Below, in pieces: positions 58,993-64,000 of a stretch of 64,000 nucleotides of DNA. The DNA lies in assembly GCA_020726505.1 (NCBI GenBank), contig JAHLEZ010000001.1:3410001-3474000 (forward strand), written 5' to 3'. The stretch is from Leptodontidium sp. MPI-SDFR-AT-0119. Lineage: Eukaryota; Ascomycota; Leotiomycetes; Helotiales; Leptodontidiaceae. Every line of letters begins with the position of its first letter. Within the stretch, counting starts at the first letter, position 1. Below the pieces are notes generated by a model, which was given only the letters and a program-made list of their open reading frames with translations, was not told the DNA's origin and ran no database searches. The translations under genes were made by a program, and so were the position numbers.

Positions 58993-60416
58993 TCAGTCCT
59001 CCAAATCTTCATCCTCCGAAACTCCATCCTCAGAAGCAGCCTCGGAGCCATTCTCAGAACCATCCTCCTCCTCATCCGAGTTGTCCCCATCCGAGTCATA
59101 GTCCTCACCCCGACCAGGAAGAGGCTTGGCACCAAAGACCATCTCATCGCCATCAACATCCATCAGCTTGACCACGAAAGGATAGCCACGGAGCTCGCCA
59201 CGGTTAACCATCTTCTGCATGTCAGATGGATCGTATTGGAGGCGGTTGGAGCTGTTGGTTTGGTAATCCTCGTATGCATCGGTATAATGGTCGTGGGCGC
59301 GGAGGGTGATGGTCTCGATTCCATTGATGCGGCGGAAGAAACCAAGGATCTCAGAGGGCCCATCTTGTCTCTGGTTAAGAAGTTAGTATTTCCTCGTGTT
59401 GGATGTCTTGAGAATAATATAAGGGAGTAGTGAAGGGGGGAGTGTGGCGTACCTGGCACCAAGTGAGCTCGAGACGGCCGATGACTGGGTTTCCAGCGGT
59501 GACGTGAGCATTCAGGTGCCTGGCAGCAGCCTTCATGGCATCAACGTACTCTTGGGCGTCGAAGGACCGGCTACCACATCTCCTGTACTCGAAGTACAGA
59601 GTATCGGAGTCATATCGGAACCAAGGGTAGGCGTCGAGGCCGAGGTGGGGAGCCTTCTCGAAATGAGAACGAAGAGCGCGGGTTCTGAGGTTACCTTGGA
59701 AGGCCTTGATTATGAAAGGCATCAAGTTGGCAGGAGTGTGGCATCTGTATGTCCAGGAGTTCTCCGAGTGGGTCCAGACAGCTCGAATGGTGCGCTCCTC
59801 AGGCTTGAGAGCTTCGAATGATATCTTATACTTCAATTCGAGTGCCAGGCTCTGGGCTCTGGTCTTCAGATGAGGAGAATCAAAGGCTTCTCTGAAGAAG
59901 TTTATCTCATTGAAGCCCTTCTCCATGATTGAGGAGATTGGCACTGTGAAGATGTTAGATTCAGGTGAGACGGAGGTGGTGCAGATGAATTATTAACTCA
60001 CAAGTCTTGTCCTCCACCTGAGCAATGGCCTCATCAGCCTCATCGTCATGAATCCGGAATTGTTCTTGACCTTCAGCATCTTCTTCACCTTCGTCGGACA
60101 GAATGGAATGATTGTCTTCATCGTACTCTGTGCAGATGTGGCACATATCATGCTTGCAGGCGTCGCAGAGGAGATCATACTTGCGGTTTGTGGTAAACTG
60201 CTTGACAGTTTTGCACTCACAGCAGCGTGCAATCTGGTGCTCCTTGCGGTAGTTGTCATCCTCTTCTTCAACTTCGGACTCACTTTCGACATGATCGACA
60301 TTGTCCTTGGAGGGAGAGAGGGTTGGAGAGGGGGGAGCGGAGGGGGAGGCAGTGTCTTTAGACGCGTCCTCAAATGCCAAAAGTCCAGAGGTGTTGTTAG
60401 TGTTGGTTGAATTCAT
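58993..60416 (-). CDS. hypothetical protein with Cys-cluster, founder of a tandem pair
   Basis: Three exons: 60416-60002, 59943-59453 and 59370-58993, phases kept, 427 residues. The N-terminus is Ser/Asp/Glu-rich, then a zinc-binding-like Cys cluster (CCECK at about residue 65, then CDACKHDMCHIC), then a compact domain shared with the gene at 61307-62232: YRCHTPANLMPF, a FEYRRCG-like motif and AHDHYTDA. The acidic tail ends EDEDLED. No signal peptide or membrane span. I do not recognise the domain; it may be lineage-specific. Introns: 58 and 82 nt, with CTAAC-type branch sites. Intact, in contrast to its neighbour copy. Confidence 0.7.
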
Positions 60417-60487
60417 TGTGGTCGAGTGAGTTCAAAGTTTGGTGGTCTTGTTGTTTTTCGAGAGAGGATGTGGGGTCCAAACTCGAG

Positions 60488-60495
60488 TATATATA
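60488..60495 (-). promoter_or_regulatory. TATA box of the first paralogue
   Basis: TATATATA lies 72 bases upstream of the ATG at 60416 on the minus strand. The same arrangement precedes the second paralogue. Confidence 0.6.
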
Positions 60496-60513
60496 GCTGT
60501 GGGCAGGCGGGCT

Positions 60514-60545
60514 GGTTGATCTGCCGCCTGCGTTTCGAGCGGTGA
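60514..60545 (-). promoter_or_regulatory. duplicated upstream element, copy 1
   Basis: On the plus strand it reads GGTTGATCTGCC, a few bases, then TTCGAGCGGTGA. The same two blocks occur at 62332-62358, also about 20 bases upstream of a TATA box. This is a candidate transcription-factor site conserved since the duplication. Confidence 0.5.
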
Positions 60546-61306
60546 AGGAGACGGTAAAGAGCGACGTAAGCCAGTTTAATCAGATAAGGGATGTGCTGCG
60601 ATTATATATGAGCTAGCGTGCTTTCAATCTGGGGTCCTTGCGGGACACATATTCACGCAATTCAAGTGGATCAGAGGGCAAATAGGGACTTGATGCTTTC
60701 AGCGGTATTTCTAAAAGACCATATATATAGCAGACAGAAACATTAATAAAGAGGACATGTGTGGGGTTACGTTAAGGGTGTTGCATTGTTTGTTTTGGGG
60801 CATCAGCACACTGATGAAGATGAAGACATGTCAACAAATTAAGCGAGACAAGACGCGCGCTCGACCGCGTCAAATCCACAGACCACAAACACAACAAAAG
60901 CCGCCATGTCAAAGACTCAGGTGCATTTTCGCGCAATGGGACACTGCATTTGGGCGTGAAGGGTAAATATGGCACAAATATATGACAATCACAGGCACCT
61001 AGATATAGTTGCACTGTTGTTTTATGGTTTATTTGATTGCCTGCTGCTGCTTGCTGCCTTCAGGCTTAGTGGTGATCTCGCTATTCGTACACAAAAGAAA
61101 GCAATGCCTCAACGGCAATAAGAGAGAAGAAGGTGCTGCCCGTAGGCGCGAAAAATCTAGTCATACACAAGAGGAAAGCCCAATCCATTTCAGATGCACA
61201 CCTTCAACTATGATTAAGTCAGTTTGGGTACCTTAAACTTGAGAAACGGTTGGAACTTACTTTGAGACTTCATACCTTCTGGTAATTCCTAGACCTCTCC
61301 CGCCAC
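60546..61306. other. intergenic between tandem paralogues
   Basis: About 760 bases holding the distal promoter of the first paralogue and the 3' flank of the second. No gene. Confidence 0.5.
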
Positions 61307-62232
61307 TCAATCATCCTCGCCATTGGGCAAGACTTTCTCTCCATTGTGGTCGAGCAATTCAACCTCGAATGGGTATCGACAGACTTTGGCGTTGGGCTTA
61401 TTCTCGGGCCAGATTGATCCATTCAACTCACCAGAGGAGACTATGGCGCGCATATCACGGGACTCATACTCATACCCGCGCATGAAGTTGTAGTCCGAAC
61501 CTAACTCTGGATCGAAGTCGGCGTCGGTGTAATGGTCATGAGCCAGCAGAGAGACCTTCTCCAGGTTGGGGATGCCGCGGAAGGAGTTGAGAACCCGCAT
61601 GGTGATTTGTTCGTTATGGCACTAGGTGATCTGGATCCTACGAACGGGGGCAGAACCGGCAGTGTTGGCGTGGGCGCGGAGGCGTCTGCTTGCACGTCGG
61701 ATTGCGTTGATGTAGCGATCGCTGCCCTTACGACCAGTCTCACAGCTGAGATACTCGAAGGCAACGGTGTCGATCTCACGATCGAAGAATGTATAGACGT
61801 CGATTCCCATGTAAGGGGCTGCCTTTAATTTGGTACGTGCGATGGGTTTCATGAGACCGTCAAGGCCATATATAACGTAGGGAAGCTTGTTGGGAGGGTA
61901 GGTGCATCGGTAGGTGTAGCCTTTGTTGGCACCATTGTAGATGGCGCGGATGACACGTGGACCAGGGAGGAATTTCTCAACCAGGACCATGGCCTTGAGC
62001 TCAGTGGGAAGCTTCGCGGCGTCGCCCATGAAGGTCTCATCCGGGGGTCCAAGCTTAATAAGACCATCAAGAGGATCTGGTAGAGTTAGCCTTAAGGGTG
62101 ACATACGTGATGCGGCGCGACAAGGAGAAGGAGAAGGGCATAGTACTTACAATCCGGGGTGCTGACAAGTCGCAAGGCATCCCAAGCCTCACGGTTGTCA
62201 ATTCGGTAGTGTTCTGGGTTGTGTGGATCCAT
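61307..62232 (-). pseudogene. second tandem paralogue, disabled by Trp-to-stop
   Basis: Exon 1 (62232-62151) and exon 2 (62076-61307) join across a 74-nt intron with a GTAAGT donor and a GGCTAACTC branch. The frame is 284 codons including an internal TAG at 61622-61624. Aligned with the upstream copy, the TAG falls exactly on the Trp of LELTWCQ (here IQIT-stop-CHNEQ), so TGG to TAG is the simplest change. After the stop, homology continues without a frame change (RGIPNLEKVSLLAHDHYTDA). It lacks the N-terminal Cys cluster of the other copy and the second intron. Read-through would restore a 283-residue protein; otherwise about the first 187 residues are made. Confidence 0.7.
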
Positions 62233-62308
62233 CGTATTGCTTGTTGTTTGGTGTCTGAGTTGTTTGTTGATGGTGTAAAAGTTCGTTGTTAGGGGACCTG
62301 GACTTGAA

Positions 62309-62314
62309 TATATA
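62309..62314 (-). promoter_or_regulatory. TATA box of the second paralogue
   Basis: TATATA lies 77 bases upstream of the ATG at 62232 on the minus strand, matching the layout of the first copy. Confidence 0.55.
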
Positions 62315-62331
62315 GTCGCTGGCGGCAAGTT

Positions 62332-62358
62332 GGTTGATCTGCCACATTCGAGCGGTGA
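62332..62358 (-). promoter_or_regulatory. duplicated upstream element, copy 2
   Basis: On the plus strand it reads GGTTGATCTGCC then ATTCGAGCGGTGA, with a shorter spacer than copy 1 at 60514-60545. It stays upstream of the TATA box while the flanking DNA has diverged. Confidence 0.5.
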
Positions 62359-62487
62359 GAGGCGATTTTATACGCCTAATTCGGCTAGCTCGAGAGACCA
62401 GGAGGAGGCAAGTCATCACTGACGTAGACATCGGATTGCAGAAACATTAGGTAGGCCGTGATTGTATATACACATACGATAAGGTTT

Positions 62488-63585
62488 TCAGTCCCCACTG
62501 ATCTTTGCATGTCGGAAGTATTTCATACCAACCCAAGCAACAACAACCCATACCCAAGCCATAACAGATGTCAAGATGATGAGAGCAGGATAGTAGCCAA
62601 CGATTGGCAGAGTCGGATCATCCTCCAGCTCTGGGGGAGCATAAGGAGTCTCTCCAACATCCCACGCCCAACTCCAGACTCCAAGGCAAGAGCCCATACC
62701 AGTCACGAAGACGATCCACGTAACGATGAGAACGACCCATCCCCACCACTCAGTCTCCGAATAGTCCCATTCGTCGTCGTGAACTGGCAGAGGACTGGCA
62801 GCGAGGCCACCCAAAGACAATGGAGACTTAGCCTTCTGCCCTGACCGACGACGAGTAAGAGAGCCAGACCCAGGAGGGAAATAAGAGTCGGAGCCAGATG
62901 AGTTCATTGTGCCAGGACGAGCAGCTAGAATACCATGGTTGCGGATACTGAGAATATCGTCTTCGTCTGTGGTTGAAGTATATGTGAGGGTAGGGCTTGT
63001 TGGAATGGGTGAAGTTACAAGGTGGTCGTCTGTTCCCATAGGCAATGTCTTGATTGGAGACAGGAGGATGTTATTGGCCCGGCTTGCATAGCCCTCCATC
63101 GAAGGGCGAGGCGTTGTATCAGACAGACCAAGACCAAGACCAAGCCCAGAAGTCTGGTGAATTTCCTCTGGTGAAGTTGGGCTTAATGTACCATCGCCAC
63201 CGTAGGAAAGATCCACACCAGTTTCTAGGGGCGATGTTTTGAGTTCTTTCTTCTCTCGCTGAGCGCCACGGCCAAGCAAAGCAGCTTTCCTCAAAGATCC
63301 CTTTCTTCTTCTTGTCTTCTGTTGCTGAACGGCAACAGCCATTGCCCTTCCAGACTTCTTTGGCGACGTTCGGTCATCACCAGGAGAAAATTCGGGGTTT
63401 AGTCGAGCCTTGTCTGGTGAAGTTTGATTGTCATCGGCGCTGGCTCTGAGGAATGACAGCTTGGAAAGAATGCTCCCCGAGAGACTTCTTTTGTGTCCTG
63501 GTGGGAGGTCTTCTTCTCCAGAGTGAGCAGTGGCTACTTCCTTGGAGTAGTTGCTGGGATCCATCATAGAGGTTCTGACATCCAT
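62488..63585 (-). CDS. hypothetical membrane protein with disordered N-terminus
   Basis: A single exon of 365 residues from the ATG at 63585 (MDVRTSMMDPSNYSKE). Residues 1-270 are Ser/Pro/Lys-rich and disordered, with basic stretches (QQKTRRRKGSLRK) and many SP/TP sites, suggesting phosphorylation. Two hydrophobic spans follow: WWGWVVLIVTWIVFVTGMGS (about residue 280) and ALIILTSVMAWVWVVVAW (about 335), with a short acidic loop (PPELEDDPTLP) between them. A short cytosolic tail ends HAKISGD. No enzyme motif. It resembles uncharacterised conserved Pezizomycotina membrane proteins. Intact. Confidence 0.7.
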   Translation of the reverse strand: MDVRTSMMDPSNYSKEVATAHSGEEDLPPGHKRSLSGSILSKLSFLRASADDNQTSPDKARLNPEFSPGDDRTSPKKSGRAMAVAVQQQKTRRRKGSLRKAALLGRGAQREKKELKTSPLETGVDLSYGGDGTLSPTSPEEIHQTSGLGLGLGLSDTTPRPSMEGYASRANNILLSPIKTLPMGTDDHLVTSPIPTSPTLTYTSTTDEDDILSIRNHGILAARPGTMNSSGSDSYFPPGSGSLTRRRSGQKAKSPLSLGGLAASPLPVHDDEWDYSETEWWGWVVLIVTWIVFVTGMGSCLGVWSWAWDVGETPYAPPELEDDPTLPIVGYYPALIILTSVMAWVWVVVAWVGMKYFRHAKISGD

Positions 63586-64000
63586 GGTGAAATGGCTTGA
63601 TCCTTGAGAAGGTCTTCAACAAGACATGTCCCAAGCAGCGAAGTAAAGTATCGATACAGACAAAGTAGAACAGTTTGGGATCTACTCTTCAATCCGAATG
63701 TCGAAGACGAACCTCTTCAAGGGTGGTGGGTATGGTGATTGTGCTTTACACTTGGTGGATGGTAATAAGTATTACAAAACAAGTCGTTTGGATGTTATCC
63801 TTTGAAGTTGTCAGCCCATGAGCAAGCATAATGATAGAGAGATAGGACACCTGATGCAGTGTCGTACAAAAGGGAAAGAGTGTAGACGCAAAAAAGTAAT
63901 TTGTTATAAAAGACAGGTGTGAGTTATTGGGAAAAGAGGAGGGTGCTTGCACTTATAGTTCGGGCAGGAGCGTACAAAGTAGCCTCAATTAGACCGACTG
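63586..64000. other. upstream region of the last gene, to window edge
   Basis: Probably the promoter and 5' leader of the membrane-protein gene. No other gene is seen before the window ends. Confidence 0.5.

Noticed and set aside
1..64000. tRNA, rRNA, CRISPR arrays, bacterial operons
   Set aside because: No cloverleaf with a GTTCGAATC-type T-loop, no rRNA core and no spacer-repeat array was seen. Gene architecture is eukaryotic.

Overview
The window looks like nuclear DNA of a filamentous ascomycete (Pezizomycotina), most likely a leotiomycete. The reasons are: short introns (about 42-130 nt) with GTRAGT-type donors, CTAAC/CTGAC-like branch sites and YAG acceptors; compact genes on both strands; and gene content typical of that group (samB MYND protein, cystinosin, EBP2, PUS4, HeLo-domain protein, PTH11/rhodopsin-like receptor, 2EXR/F-box-like proteins, secreted tyrosinase). 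All gene calls come from reading the sequence. No database search was possible, so family names are from recognition.

Layout. 0.3-8.5 kb (minus): a chimera of a 2EXR/F-box-like gene and a large TcB/TcC (SpvB-RHS) toxin-complex-like gene, broken by several frameshifts and two in-frame stops. 9.2-11.1 kb: a second 2EXR gene and, divergently, a cystinosin-type transporter. 11.7-18.4 kb: small hypothetical genes, including at least four short Cys-rich relatives, some broken. 18.4-25.1 kb: no convincing gene; it ends in the pyrimidine-rich leader of samB (25.1-27.0 kb). 27.0-30.5 kb: empty. 30.5-33.4 kb (minus): a six-exon nuclear gene with an AT-hook and a DNMT1-RFD-like region, sharing a promoter with PUS4 (33.9-35.6 kb). 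35.6-41.9 kb: AT-rich, with decayed tandem repeats, a tiny three-exon membrane-protein gene and a damaged small gene. 41.9-43.1 kb: an amidoligase-like gene. 44.2-45.6 kb: a damaged rhodopsin-like receptor. 47.2-48.9 kb: a secreted tyrosinase with a stop codon. 49.4-50.6 kb: EBP2. 50.9-53.0 kb: a HeLo-pseudokinase gene, head to head with a very long ankyrin gene (53.4-58.5 kb) that has one internal stop. 59.0-62.2 kb: a tandem pair of paralogues with duplicated promoters, the second carrying a Trp-to-stop change. 62.5-63.6 kb: a membrane protein.

The most notable overall pattern is that housekeeping genes (cystinosin, samB, PUS4, EBP2, the multi-exon RFD gene) read cleanly through every exon, whereas about ten accessory genes carry frameshifts or in-frame stops. 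Most of the stops are what a C:G-to-T:A transition would make. I read this as accessory-gene decay, although consensus sequencing error cannot be excluded without reads.
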